Source: CAWEWH01 sp963812775 (GTDB taxonomy: Bacteria; Pseudomonadota; Alphaproteobacteria; Rhizobiales; Beijerinckiaceae). Taken from it: DNA of 64,000 nucleotides. Each line of letters begins with the position of its first letter. The first letter of the stretch is position 1. The stretch lies in NCBI GenBank assembly GCA_963812775.1, contig CAWEWH010000007.1:558001-622000 (forward strand), written 5' to 3'. This document shows positions 29,649 through 37,815 of this stretch, in pieces. Both the position numbers and the translations under genes were made by a program. A model generated the notes under the pieces. It saw nothing but the letters and a program-made list of their open reading frames with translations, made no database searches and had not been told where the DNA came from.

Positions 29649-30425
29649 ATGACCGCCATGGATCTCGACCTCGCCGCCCGCCGGCAATGCGATGAGCTGG
29701 CTCGCCTCGTCGGGGCGGCCCGCGCCGTGGTCGGCTTCACCGGGGCCGGCATCTCGACGGAGTCCGGCATCCCCGACTTCCGCTCCCCCGGTGGGCTGTG
29801 GACAAAGAACCAGCCGATCGAGTTCAGCGAGTTCGTGTCGAGCCCGACGGCGCGGCGCGAGGCCTGGCGGCGCAAGTTCGCGATGGATCCGGTCATCTCG
29901 AACGCAAAGCCGGGGCGGGGCCACATGGCGCTCTCCCGCCTCGTTGCGGCCGGCAAGATGCCCGGCGTCATCACCCAGAACATCGACAACCTGCATCAGC
30001 TGTCCGGTGTGCCGGCGGACCGGGTCGTGGAATTGCACGGCAACGGCACCTATGCGCACTGCCTCGATTGCGGCGCGCGCCGGGAGCTGGCCGAAATAAG
30101 GGCCAAGTTCGAGGAAAATGGCGAGCCGCCCGTTTGCGTCGATTGCGGCGGCATCGTCAAAAGCGCCACCATCTCGTTCGGGCAGGCAATGCCTGAGCGC
30201 GCCATGCAGCGCGCTCAGGAACTTAGCCTCAACTGCGATCTCTTCCTGGCCATCGGCTCCTCGCTTGTCGTGCAGCCGGCGGCTTGGTTTCCCGTCGTGG
30301 CCAAGGATGCAGGCGCCCGCCTCGTCATCGTCAATCGCGAGCCGACGCCGCTCGATCAGATCGCCGACCTCGTCATCAACGCCGATATTGGCACCGTGCT
30401 GTCGCCGCTCGCCCCAGCGATGTAG
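29649..30425 (+). CDS. Sirtuin (NAD-dependent protein deacylase)
   Basis: A 258-residue Sir2-family enzyme. It has GFTGAGISTESGIPDFRS for NAD binding, TQNIDNLH, the catalytic His130 in ELHG, and a complete zinc site (CLDC at 138-141 and CVDC at 163-166), followed by GSSLVVQPAAW. It removes acyl groups from protein lysines using NAD. The start is taken at ATG 29649; a second ATG three codons on is equally possible. The neighbours do not reveal targets. Confidence 0.93.
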   Translation: MTAMDLDLAARRQCDELARLVGAARAVVGFTGAGISTESGIPDFRSPGGLWTKNQPIEFSEFVSSPTARREAWRRKFAMDPVISNAKPGRGHMALSRLVAAGKMPGVITQNIDNLHQLSGVPADRVVELHGNGTYAHCLDCGARRELAEIRAKFEENGEPPVCVDCGGIVKSATISFGQAMPERAMQRAQELSLNCDLFLAIGSSLVVQPAAWFPVVAKDAGARLVIVNREPTPLDQIADLVINADIGTVLSPLAPAM

Positions 30426-30592
30426 CAAACCGGCGAAGTAGCGGCCGGCGTTCGCCCGCCTGTGACCTTCATCGCACACCTCAAGCTTCTTGCGGGAGTT
30501 CCTGGGGGCGCCGGCGCTTTCGGGCTTTTCGGACGCCAACGCGATGCTATCTTCGCCAAGTAAATCGCGGCGGCGATTCGGCGGTGGGTAGA

Positions 30593-31222
30593 ATGGCTGA
30601 CGATTTCGGCGCGGGCGATTTTGGCCCGAAAGAGTCGGGTCCACGATCGGCCGGTCGGGGGGCTGTTGCTCGCGAGGAGCTGAAGGCCGAAGACGGCCAG
30701 CCGCTTGAGCTCGTCGAGATTTCCGGCCGTATCAAATGGTTCGATGTCGCCAAGGGCTTTGGCTTCATCGTGCCCGACAACGGCTTGTCCGACGTGCTCC
30801 TGCACGTCACCTGCTTGCGGCGCGACGGCTACCAGACAGCCAACGAGGGCGCCCACATTGTCTGCGAGGCCGTGAAGAAGGCCCGCGGCTTGCAGGCCTT
30901 CCGCATCATTTCCCTTGACGAGAGCGGCGCCGTTCACCCGGCCGACTTGCCGCCGCCGCGCACCCATGTCGCCGTGGTGCCGACCAGCGGGCTCGAACGG
31001 GCCGTTGTCAAATGGTTCAACCGTTTGAGAGGCTTCGGCTTTCTCACGCGCGGCGATAACACGCCCGACATCTTCGTTCACATGGAGACGCTGCGCCGCT
31101 ATGGTCTCATGGAGCTGAAGCCGGGCCAGCAGGTGCTGGTCCGCTACGGCAATGGGCCCAAAGGGCTGATGGCGTCGGAAGTCCGGCCTGCCGACGGTGG
31201 CCATATGCCCGTCTCGCACTGA
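30593..31222 (+). CDS. Double cold-shock-domain protein
   Basis: The 209-residue protein has an acidic/Gly-rich N-terminal stretch and two cold-shock domains: the first around KWFDVAKGFGFIV (about 48-60), the second around KWFNRLRGFGFLT (about 140-152). Both carry the RNP1-type KGFGFI/RGFGFL motif that binds single-stranded nucleic acid. The two-domain form of about 200 residues is typical of alphaproteobacteria and is used in RNA chaperoning and stress adaptation. A GGTGGG site precedes the ATG. The DUF192 gene starts 10 bases downstream, so they are likely co-transcribed. Confidence 0.93.
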   Translation: MADDFGAGDFGPKESGPRSAGRGAVAREELKAEDGQPLELVEISGRIKWFDVAKGFGFIVPDNGLSDVLLHVTCLRRDGYQTANEGAHIVCEAVKKARGLQAFRIISLDESGAVHPADLPPPRTHVAVVPTSGLERAVVKWFNRLRGFGFLTRGDNTPDIFVHMETLRRYGLMELKPGQQVLVRYGNGPKGLMASEVRPADGGHMPVSH

Positions 31223-31232
31223 AGGCTTCCCC

Positions 31233-31706
31233 TTGCGTATCGTTCGTCCGTCTTTCGTTGCAACCCTTGCCTGCGCCGCCCTTTCCTTTGCCCTCTTCCT
31301 CGCGCCAGGCTCATCTCGCGCCCAGTCCCTCGAGGATCTCACCATCGTCGCCGGCGGTGGCCGGCACGTCTTCCACGTGGAGGTGGCGCGCACCGACGAC
31401 GAGCGCGCCAAGGGTCTCATGGATCGCAGCCACATGCCGGAAGACCGCGGCATGCTGTTCGACTTCAAGCAGGTGACCCCCATCTCGATGTGGATGAAGA
31501 ACACCGTCATGCCTCTCGACATGTTCTTCATCCGCGCCGACGGCACCGTTGCGCGGATCGCCGAGCACACCGAGCCGTTCTCGACCCGCGTCATTCCGTC
31601 GGGGGAACCGGTGCTGGCGGTGCTTGAGCTCAATGCCGGGGCGGCGGCGCGCATCGGCGCCAAAGCTGGCGATAAGGTCGAGCACCCCATGTTCGCCAAG
31701 AAATGA
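31233..31706 (+). CDS. DUF192 secreted protein
   Basis: The product (157 residues from a TTG start) has a signal peptide (FVATLACAALSFALFLAPG, cleaved after SRAQ) and a DUF192 domain with the family phrases RTDDERAKGLMDR, MPEDRGMLFDF and ISMWMKNTVMPLDMFF. DUF192 proteins are small extracytoplasmic proteins of unknown role, found here directly behind the cold-shock gene, a common arrangement in Hyphomicrobiales. The TTG at 31233 with GAAGG upstream gives a proper signal peptide; an earlier ATG at 31197 would overlap the cold-shock gene. Confidence 0.9.
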   Translation: MRIVRPSFVATLACAALSFALFLAPGSSRAQSLEDLTIVAGGGRHVFHVEVARTDDERAKGLMDRSHMPEDRGMLFDFKQVTPISMWMKNTVMPLDMFFIRADGTVARIAEHTEPFSTRVIPSGEPVLAVLELNAGAAARIGAKAGDKVEHPMFAKK

Positions 31707-31753
31707 CGCGGCTTTCGGGCGCGGTCGTGCGCCCACGCTAGACGATTGGCGCG

Positions 31754-31945
31754 ATGGCCAAACGCGAACGCCAACCCGATGATGACGAGCAACATCGCAT
31801 GACCGTGAACCTCGCGGCGATCATCCTTGCGCTTGTTGTCGTCATCGCTGGTTTTTGGCTGATCATGAATCTTCGGGACGCCGTGAAGAGCGAGGAGTGC
31901 CTGATGTTCGGATTGCGCAAATGCGCCAAGCTGGAGACACGGTGA
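31754..31945 (+). CDS. Small single-pass membrane protein (63 aa)
   Basis: A 63-residue protein with a charged N-terminus (MAKRERQPDDDEQHRMT), one transmembrane helix (LAAIILALVVVIAGFWLIM) and a short tail with two Cys (EECLMFGLRKCAK). Similar short proteins with an xC-x(6-8)-C tail after the helix occur in related genomes, so it is likely real. Function unknown. Confidence 0.75.
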   Translation: MAKRERQPDDDEQHRMTVNLAAIILALVVVIAGFWLIMNLRDAVKSEECLMFGLRKCAKLETR

Positions 31946-32006
31946 GGGGCGGGGAGAAGAAGGCGCCGGCGCGCAGGCTGTCGGCTCGCCCGGTGCGGCG
32001 CGACAA

Positions 32007-33230
32007 ATGACGGCACAAAGCTCCGGCCGGATCTTCTACGGCTGGTACGTCGTCCTCGCCATCGCGGCCATTCTGACGGTCGGGTCTGGCCTCACCTTCT
32101 ACAATCTGTCGGTTCTGCTCGACGCCTTCGTGCGTGAGCGCGGCTTCCCGGTCTCCCTGGCGAGCGGGGCTACCGCCTGCTTCTTCGTGGCCAGCGGCCT
32201 GTCGGGCGTTCTCGCCGGCGTTCTCATGGATCGCCTCGATGCCCGCCTTGTCATCACGGTCAGCGCGACGGCCGGCGGGCTGGCACTCGCCAGCCTCGCC
32301 TACCTGACGGCGCCCTGGCAGCTCTACGCCTTCCACGTCGTTTTCGGCCTCTGCTATGGCGGCTGCGGCTTGGTGCCGACGACAACCATCGTGTCGCGCT
32401 GGTTCACGGTGCGCCGGCCGCTTGCCATGGCGGTCGCTTCCCTCGGCCTGTCGCTCGGCGGCATCGTGCTGACGCCCTTCTCGGCGCTGCTGATCCGGCA
32501 TTGGGGCCTTGCCGGGGCGGCCAACTGGATCGCCCTTGCGTTCCTCGTCGGCATCGTGCCTCTCGCCGTCACGGTGGTGCGGGGGAGGCCGCAAGAGATG
32601 GGCCTCGAGCCCGACGGTGCTGCGGCGCCCGCGTCCGGCAGCCGCGCTGCCATGGGCGGCGTGCTCTTCGCCGAAGCGCGCCGGAGCCGCTTCTTTCACG
32701 CCGTGGCCCTGGCCTACGTGTTCGCATCCGGCGCCCAGGTCGGCGCCATCATGCATCTCTACCGGCTCGCTGCCGAGCGCGCCGGTCTCGACATCGCGGC
32801 GCTCGCCGTGGCGGTGCTGGCCGGAGGCAGCGTCGCGGGGCGCCTTTTGGGCGGCTTCTTGATGCAGACCGTCAAGGTGCGCACTTTCGCGCCGATCGTC
32901 ATGGGCGTGCAGGGCCTGGCGCTGATCGGCATGGGGCTGGCGCCGGCGCCGGCGAGCTTCGTCGCAGCGACCGCCGTGTTCGGCCTTTCCATCGGCAATG
33001 TACTGATCCTGCAGTCGTTGCTGCTCGCCGACGCTTTCGGGGCACGCGATTATGGCCGCATCTACTCTATCAACCAGCTCATCTCCATGGTTGGCGTGGC
33101 GGGCGGGCCGGCGCTCATCGGCGTCATCTATGATGCGAGCGGTGGCTACGCACTCGCCTATGGGGCCGCCGCCATGGCCAGCATAGTGGGCGCGCTCGTC
33201 GTACTGATCGGCGGACGAATTCGACATTGA
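32007..33230 (+). CDS. MFS transporter (oxalate/formate-antiporter-like)
   Basis: A 407-residue protein with 12 predicted helices. It opens with GRIFYGWYVVLAIAAILTVG, typical of OFA/monocarboxylate-type MFS members, and has VLMDRLDARLVI at the loop 2-3 position and GRPQEMGLEPDG in the central loop. It probably moves an organic anion across the inner membrane; the substrate is not deducible. An inverted GC repeat (33246-33264) follows the stop. Confidence 0.9.
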   Translation: MTAQSSGRIFYGWYVVLAIAAILTVGSGLTFYNLSVLLDAFVRERGFPVSLASGATACFFVASGLSGVLAGVLMDRLDARLVITVSATAGGLALASLAYLTAPWQLYAFHVVFGLCYGGCGLVPTTTIVSRWFTVRRPLAMAVASLGLSLGGIVLTPFSALLIRHWGLAGAANWIALAFLVGIVPLAVTVVRGRPQEMGLEPDGAAAPASGSRAAMGGVLFAEARRSRFFHAVALAYVFASGAQVGAIMHLYRLAAERAGLDIAALAVAVLAGGSVAGRLLGGFLMQTVKVRTFAPIVMGVQGLALIGMGLAPAPASFVAATAVFGLSIGNVLILQSLLLADAFGARDYGRIYSINQLISMVGVAGGPALIGVIYDASGGYALAYGAAAMASIVGALVVLIGGRIRH

Positions 33231-33245
33231 GGCGATGCGGGGTGG

Positions 33246-33264
33246 CGGGCGGCGCGGCGCCGCC
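33246..33264 (+). terminator. GC-rich hairpin after the MFS gene
   Basis: GGGCGGCGC is followed immediately by GGCGCCGCCC, an inverted repeat shortly after the MFS stop codon. No T-run follows, so it is a possible but not classical terminator. Confidence 0.35.
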
Positions 33265-33326
33265 CGGAACAATCGTCGGCACGCCCTTGTTCTCCCTAGT
33301 GAAATAGTCGTGTCAGGGAGCGAACG

Positions 33327-33644
33327 TTGGCCCACCGCAGCGGTCTGGCGCATCGGCTGATGCGGCCCCAGATTCTTCTGCCCATCCTGCTCGTCGCCTT
33401 CGTGGCTGTCTGGCTGACCGCCTTCCCGCTCTGGTACAGCCGCACCCCGACCGACCACGCCGGCGGCTTCAGCGGCTGGGCGTGGCTCGGCATCGACGTG
33501 GTCGTCGTCGGCTTGTTCGGCGCCACTCTCGCTTTGGCGGCTGTTCAGTGGAGGCGTGGTCGCCACAAAGACGATCCGAAGGCCAAGGCGCAAGAGGTCC
33601 GAGAGGTCCGGGAGGACCGCGAGGCGCGCCGGCCAAGTTTGTGA
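33327..33644 (+). CDS. Small two-helix membrane protein, unknown
   Basis: A 105-residue product starting at TTG after AGGGAGCG. It has two hydrophobic helices (ILLPILLVAFVAVWLTAFPLW and AWLGIDVVVVGLFGATLALA) and a highly charged C-terminus (DDPKAKAQEVREVREDRE). I do not recognise the family. The alternate frames across the same bases look random. Confidence 0.65.
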   Translation: MAHRSGLAHRLMRPQILLPILLVAFVAVWLTAFPLWYSRTPTDHAGGFSGWAWLGIDVVVVGLFGATLALAAVQWRRGRHKDDPKAKAQEVREVREDREARRPSL

Positions 33645-33815
33645 ACCGAGAGCGCATCCCGTCAGGCAACGGGTCAACGGAGTTCGTCCGGGACCGGCCA
33701 CGCGGGTCCTTCCCTCGGCTGCTCCGCGGGGATTGCGCCCTCTAGCCCGAAATCAACGACCTTGGCCGTCGCGATTGCGCGCCGCTCGCGCGCTCCGCGT
33801 CATCGTGGAGAGACC

Positions 33816-34109
33816 ATGCACACGCTGAAGCAAGCGGCCTTCCTGCTGCGCGATCCGCGGCCGGACAAGTCGGCGGCATTCGAGGAACTCGCCGGCGCAC
33901 TCGAACGGCTGGACACCGAGATCACGGCGTTGCGCATCATTGGCTATCTCGCGGCCGGTAAGCTTGCCGTCACGCCCCAGGACGTTGAGCGCCATGCCCG
34001 GGCCAACTCGCTCCTTAACGAGGGTGCGCAGAAGGAGAGGCGGGTGAGGGAGATCATGCGTTACGCGACCTCGATCCTCGGGGGCGAGATCAGAGGCCGG
34101 TCGAAATAG
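33816..34109 (+). CDS. Unknown 97-residue helical protein
   Basis: The product begins MHTLKQAAFLLRDPRPDKSA after GGAGAGACC, and is predicted to be mostly helical with balanced charge (EELAGALERLDTEITALRII, VERHARANSLLNEGAQKERR). No signal peptide or membrane segment is visible. The upstream open frame before ATG 33816 is not protein-like. It lies directly before tRNA-Pro. Function unknown. Confidence 0.65.
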   Translation: MHTLKQAAFLLRDPRPDKSAAFEELAGALERLDTEITALRIIGYLAAGKLAVTPQDVERHARANSLLNEGAQKERRVREIMRYATSILGGEIRGRSK

Positions 34110-34179
34110 ACGGGGCCCGGGTGGGGCGGACTTGCGCTTGCCGGCTCAAATCCCTAGACAACCCCCCTGAAACCGGCCT

Positions 34180-34256
34180 CGGGGCATAGCGCAGCCCGGT
34201 AGCGCATCTGCTTTGGGAGCAGAGGGTCGCAGGTTCAAATCCTGCTGCCCCGACCA
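34180..34256 (+). tRNA. tRNA-Pro (TGG)
   Basis: It runs from CGGGGCATAGCGCAGCCCGG with an anticodon arm TCTGC-TTTGGGA-GCAGA (TGG anticodon), a GGTTCAAATCC T-arm and a TGCCCCG acceptor strand, with discriminator A and encoded CCA. Confidence 0.96.
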
Positions 34257-34292
34257 CTCGGCCTGACGCGATTCGACTGAGGCGAGCCGACG

Positions 34293-34602
34293 ATGCCCGC
34301 ACGGATTTACAAGCCCGCCCGCACCGCCATGCAGTCCGGCAAGGCGAGGACCAAGCAATGGCTGCTGGAGTACGAGCCGGAGAGCCGCGCCAGATCGAGC
34401 CGCTGATGGGCTGGACCTCCTCGGCCGACATGCGCAGCAGGTCAGGCTCTGGTTCGACGACCCAGGAGGAGGCGGTGGCCTATGCCGAGCGGAACGGCAT
34501 CCCCTACCGGGTGGTGGAGCCGCAGGAGCCGAAGCGCCGCGGCCAAATCCTATTCCGACAATTTCACGTTTCGCGTCGGGCATGGACCATTGGACGCATG
34601 AA
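34293..34602 (+). pseudogene. Broken NDUFS4-like complex I accessory subunit
   Basis: The first 31 codons (MPARIYKPARTAMQSGKART, then KQWLLEYEPES) are followed by a shift and a stop at 34404. In another frame the text continues IEPLMGWTSSADMRS, then after another shift as PEEAVAYAERNGIPYRVVEP, and finally in a third register as SYSDNFTF and WTH. Together these are the full order of the ETC complex I subunit (NDUFS4) family, about 100 residues. At least four single-base gains or losses are needed to restore it. A GAGGCGAG site precedes the ATG. The gene sits between tRNA-Pro and tRNA-Arg. Either it is a true pseudogene or the local sequence is error-prone. Confidence 0.8.
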
Positions 34603-34643
34603 CTCGAGAAGTCGCAGCCGGCAGCTCCATGCCGCAGACTGCT

Positions 34644-34720
34644 GGCCCCGTAGCTCAGCCGGATAGAGCAGCAGCCTTCTAAGCTGTAGGTCGCAGGTTC
34701 GAGTCCTGCCGGGGTCGCCA
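34644..34720 (+). tRNA. tRNA-Arg (TCT)
   Basis: It runs from GGCCCCGTAGCTCAGCCGGA with an anticodon arm GCAGC-CTTCTAA-GCTGT (TCT anticodon), a GGTTCGAGTCC T-arm and a CGGGGTC acceptor strand, then discriminator G and encoded CCA. Confidence 0.95.
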
Positions 34721-34936
34721 TGAGACAAGTACCTAACGATTGGGGGTCGCTGCGGTTGATTTTAGCGCTCGCTGGCAACACTTTGTCGCGGGGCGCCTCG
34801 CGGCGCTGCATGTCACAGAGGGTCAACGCGCGTGAATATTGGTTTCCTGCGGCACGCTGTCTGCAGTTGCATCAAGCGAGCGACGGCATCGCGCTGTTCG
34901 ACTCAGAGGAAAGCACGGCGAAAGCTTGAGCTAGCG

Positions 34937-35455
34937 ATGAGAAACATGATTGCAATCATCGCACTCGTCTTCTGTGCGGTCAGCGCTTCGGCACAGCATG
35001 AGAATCACCTCAAATCGCCGACGATGAGAAAGTGGTACGAAGACCGCAAAGAGATGATGAAGCCAAAGCCAAAGTATCCCGTGGGCGATGCTAGAAAGAT
35101 CGGCGAAGAGCGGCGCCTTTCCTACCGAGGCTACCGACACCGTGAGCTGCACGAAGAAGGCGTGATCGAGGAGTTGCTTGAGAAAACAGGCAACAACGGA
35201 AAAAACTGCTGCGATGATGTGGAGAATGGTGAATGCCGAGAATCGCAGTACGTATTTGACGAAGAGGATGGCAAGCAAAAAGTACTCGTCGACGGCTTGA
35301 AGTGCGAGATCGCTTCGTTCACGCGAGTTGTGTTTCTGGAGCGGTTCACTCGTCCGGGCAGACTTGTGGTATGTGCCGATAAGATCCGCAACAATACCCA
35401 AGGTCAGCGGATGTGCCCCGATGTGTTCTGCGTCGGGCGGACCGGGGGCTTATGA
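34937..35455 (+). CDS. Secreted protein of unknown function, low GC
   Basis: The 172-residue product has a clear signal peptide (MIAIIALVFCAVSASAQ) and a polar, Lys/Glu-rich mature part with several Cys (NCCDDVENGECRES, GLKCEI, VVCADK, MCPDVFCVG), suggesting disulfides in the periplasm. Base composition is near 50% GC, well below the neighbours, and it directly follows tRNA-Arg, a common insertion point, so acquisition by transfer is plausible. The ATG at 34937 is chosen because it opens the signal peptide. A strong hairpin follows the stop. I do not recognise the family. Confidence 0.75.
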   Translation: MRNMIAIIALVFCAVSASAQHENHLKSPTMRKWYEDRKEMMKPKPKYPVGDARKIGEERRLSYRGYRHRELHEEGVIEELLEKTGNNGKNCCDDVENGECRESQYVFDEEDGKQKVLVDGLKCEIASFTRVVFLERFTRPGRLVVCADKIRNNTQGQRMCPDVFCVGRTGGL

Positions 35456-35459
35456 GTTT

Positions 35460-35484
35460 GAGGGCTCTCCCTCGGGAGGCCCTC
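35460..35484 (+). terminator. Hairpin terminator after the low-GC secreted gene
   Basis: GAGGGC, a single bulged T, CTCCC, a short loop, GGGAG and GCCCTC form an 11-base-pair stem four bases after the stop codon, followed by AATTCT. This is a good candidate for an intrinsic terminator. Confidence 0.6.
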
Positions 35485-35698
35485 AATTCTAGCCGCGCGG
35501 CTCTCAGGTGAATGCCCGATACACACATGCGTCAGGATGCGGGACGTTCGCGGGTCGCGCACGCATCACCTATCGGAGCCGAAACGGAAGAGCGCCCTCG
35601 CCCTCATTCGCTCGACGCTTGACGGTCATGGCGAGGGAAGATGTCGCTTCCAATGCGGGAGCTTTCCGTCAAAACTCTCGCTGTCAGGAGAAAGTCAC

Positions 35699-35935
35699 AT
35701 GCCGATACTGCAGAAGAGCCTCATGGCCAGCCTCGCGGCGGCATCGCTGCTTGCGGCAACGATGGAAGCCGCCGAAGCGCGGCGGCACTACGGTTACTAT
35801 GGCTACGCGCCCACCTATTACTCCTACCGCACTTACGGCTATCGCGGCGGCTACTATGGCTCGGCATACGGCCGACGCTGCCAGCCGGAGTTCGACGGCC
35901 ATGTCGGGCCGAAGACCTGCGCCTATCGGCGGTGA
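35699..35935 (+). CDS. Small secreted Tyr/Gly-rich protein
   Basis: A 78-residue protein with a signal peptide (LMASLAAASLLAATMEAAEA) and a mature part of Tyr/Gly repeats (RHYGYYGYAPTYYSYRTYGY) ending in a short Cys-containing segment (RCQPEFDGHVGPKTCAY). An AGGAGAAAG site sets the ATG at 35699. Tyr/Gly-rich secreted peptides of this kind are frequent in Hyphomicrobiales, but their role is unknown. The 240 bases before it hold nothing else that I can support. Confidence 0.7.
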   Translation: MPILQKSLMASLAAASLLAATMEAAEARRHYGYYGYAPTYYSYRTYGYRGGYYGSAYGRRCQPEFDGHVGPKTCAYRR

Positions 35936-36019
35936 GGCGAAGGCTGCGCGGCGCCGACTGTTGCTCCGGAGACCCTCCGGGATGCTATAGGGCGCGTGCC
36001 GATAGCGTTGGGGGGAAGC

Positions 36020-36805
36020 ATGAGCAAGGATTTCGATCTCGCTGGGCGCGTCGCGATCATCACCGGCGGCAATAGCGGCATCGGTCTTGGCATGGCGGCA
36101 GGCTTGGTGCGCGCGGGCTGCGGCGTGTCGATCTGGGGCCGCAATGCCGAGAAGAACGAGAAGGCGCTGGCGACGCTTGCGGCGCTTGGCGGTGGCCGGG
36201 CGGAAGCGCGTCGCTGCGACGTGACCGACCGCGCCTCGCTGGAGGAGGCCTTCGCGGCGACGCTGAAGAGTTTCGGCCGTGTCGACGGTTGCTTCGCCAA
36301 TGCCGGCATCGGCGGCGGCGGGCGCCGCTCGTTCGTCGACCGCACCGAGGAGGAATGGCGGCGGATGTTCGCCACCAATCTCGACGGCGTCTTCCATGTC
36401 TTCCAGGTCGCCGCGCGCCACATGGTGGATCGTGCCGCCAGGGGCGATGCCTTCGGGCGCCTCGTCGCCACTTCGAGCCTGGCGTCGATCATGGGCACGG
36501 CGCGCAACGAGCACTATGCCTCAACCAAGGCGGCGGTGACGGCGCTGGTGCGCGCGCTGGCGGTCGAGCTGGCGCGTTACGGCATCACCGCCAACGTCAT
36601 TCTGCCCGGCTGGATCAAGAGCGACATGACGGAGGGGCTGTTCGCCAACGACAAGTTCGTCGCCAACAACCTGCCGCGCATCCCGGTGCGCCGCTTCGGC
36701 GAGACGAGCGACTTCTCCGGTATCGCCGTTTATCTGATGAGCGGGCTATCATCGTATCATACCGCCGATCGCTTCGTCATCGACGGGGCCTACTCGGCCT
36801 TTTGA
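36020..36805 (+). CDS. Short-chain dehydrogenase/reductase
   Basis: A 261-residue SDR with ITGGNSGIGLG (14-24), NAG (94-96), catalytic Ser152, Tyr166 and Lys170 (YASTK), and the C-terminal ADRFVIDGAYSAF. Substrate unknown. GGGGGGAAGC precedes ATG 36020, which is preferred over the GTG eight codons upstream. It converges with the PAP2 gene, with 13 bases between stops. Confidence 0.92.
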   Translation: MSKDFDLAGRVAIITGGNSGIGLGMAAGLVRAGCGVSIWGRNAEKNEKALATLAALGGGRAEARRCDVTDRASLEEAFAATLKSFGRVDGCFANAGIGGGGRRSFVDRTEEEWRRMFATNLDGVFHVFQVAARHMVDRAARGDAFGRLVATSSLASIMGTARNEHYASTKAAVTALVRALAVELARYGITANVILPGWIKSDMTEGLFANDKFVANNLPRIPVRRFGETSDFSGIAVYLMSGLSSYHTADRFVIDGAYSAF

Positions 36806-36818
36806 GACCTTGAGGCGA

Positions 36819-37745
36819 CTAGGCGCGCTGCGCCAGCGTCCGCTCGGCCTGCGCGTTGCGCACAGCAAGGCTTCGCGCCGCCGCGATTGCGAGCGCCGCG
36901 ATGACCGCGCCGGCGAACACGTCCACGAAATAGTGGCCGCCGTCGATAGGGGTCGCCGCCACCACGAGGCCGTTGACGACGACACCCGGCCATCTCAGCC
37001 ACGCGACCTGCCACAGCGCCCAGCCGAGCACGATGGCGAGCGCCGCGTGATAGCTCGGGAAGGTGATGATGCCTTCCATGCCGTCGAGGGAGAGCGTCGT
37101 GAGAGTCGCCTCGCGCAGCCCCTTCAAGGGCGCCACGTGCACGAAGGCCGCCGCCGGATCGAGATTGGCGAAGTCGCTTGGCTGCAGGTTGAGATGCGCG
37201 AACATCGCGAAGGCCGGCATGGCACCCGACATGACGATCGTCACCAGGCCGGAGATCATCATGGCGACCAGGAACATGCGACACTGGGCGAGATAGCCGC
37301 CGAGCCCGAGCGCGATGATCACCACCGCCGTTTGCGGGAAGAGGCTCTGATAGGCGAGCGTGTAGAGGGTGCCGAGCCATGGGCGGTCGTTGACGAAGGC
37401 GAGATAGGCGCGCCAATCGAGGCCAAGGGCGCGATCCCAGGCGAAGAAGGCGTCGTCCCACAGCGGCCGGTTCAGCGCGCCGAGCTGATACGACAGCAGC
37501 GCTCCGAGCGCGGTGAACAGAACGAGCTGCGCCAGCGCGACGAGCGAGGCGCCGATGCGCTCCTCGCCGCGGCGGCGCCGATAATAGAGGCTGAGCAGCA
37601 TGAGGCCGGAGGCGGCCAAGACGGGCCTTGCCGCGCTCGCCCAGTCCAGCGACAGGCCGAGAAGCAGGAAGCCGGCGACGACCGCCGCGCCGAGCGCGGC
37701 GAGCAAGCTCCAGATCAGATCTTCCAGCGCCTTCCCGTCGGCCAT
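36819..37745 (-). CDS. PAP2-superfamily membrane phosphatase/phosphotransferase
   Basis: The 308-residue protein has about eight hydrophobic segments and the PAP2 motifs FPSYHAALA (motif 2) and DGGHYFVDVFAG (motif 3), with motif-1-like basic residues earlier being unclear. The layout resembles the inositol-phosphorylceramide synthase/Aur1-like branch. It would remove or transfer a phosphate or phospho-headgroup from a lipid on the outer face of the inner membrane. The lipid cannot be named. Confidence 0.85.
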   Translation of the reverse strand: MADGKALEDLIWSLLAALGAAVVAGFLLLGLSLDWASAARPVLAASGLMLLSLYYRRRRGEERIGASLVALAQLVLFTALGALLSYQLGALNRPLWDDAFFAWDRALGLDWRAYLAFVNDRPWLGTLYTLAYQSLFPQTAVVIIALGLGGYLAQCRMFLVAMMISGLVTIVMSGAMPAFAMFAHLNLQPSDFANLDPAAAFVHVAPLKGLREATLTTLSLDGMEGIITFPSYHAALAIVLGWALWQVAWLRWPGVVVNGLVVAATPIDGGHYFVDVFAGAVIAALAIAAARSLAVRNAQAERTLAQRA

Positions 37746-37815
37746 CGCGCCCTCGTGCGAGATGGCTCTAGCAAGCCGGCGTTAACTGGGAGTGTATGCG
37801 TTCCCGCGCCCGCCC

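Noticed and set aside
28467..30644. A 725-codon antisense frame spanning adc, tRNA-Glu and the sirtuin
   Set aside because: It crosses a tRNA gene and two motif-rich sense genes, so it cannot be a real protein.
31863..33701. A 612-codon antisense frame opposite the MFS transporter
   Set aside because: Same shadow composition; the sense MFS gene and small membrane genes explain the region.
34720..35700. A duplicated tRNA-Arg 3' end marking an integrated island
   Set aside because: I looked for a repeat of the last 20 bases of the tRNA downstream of the low-GC gene and saw none, so island boundaries cannot be supported.
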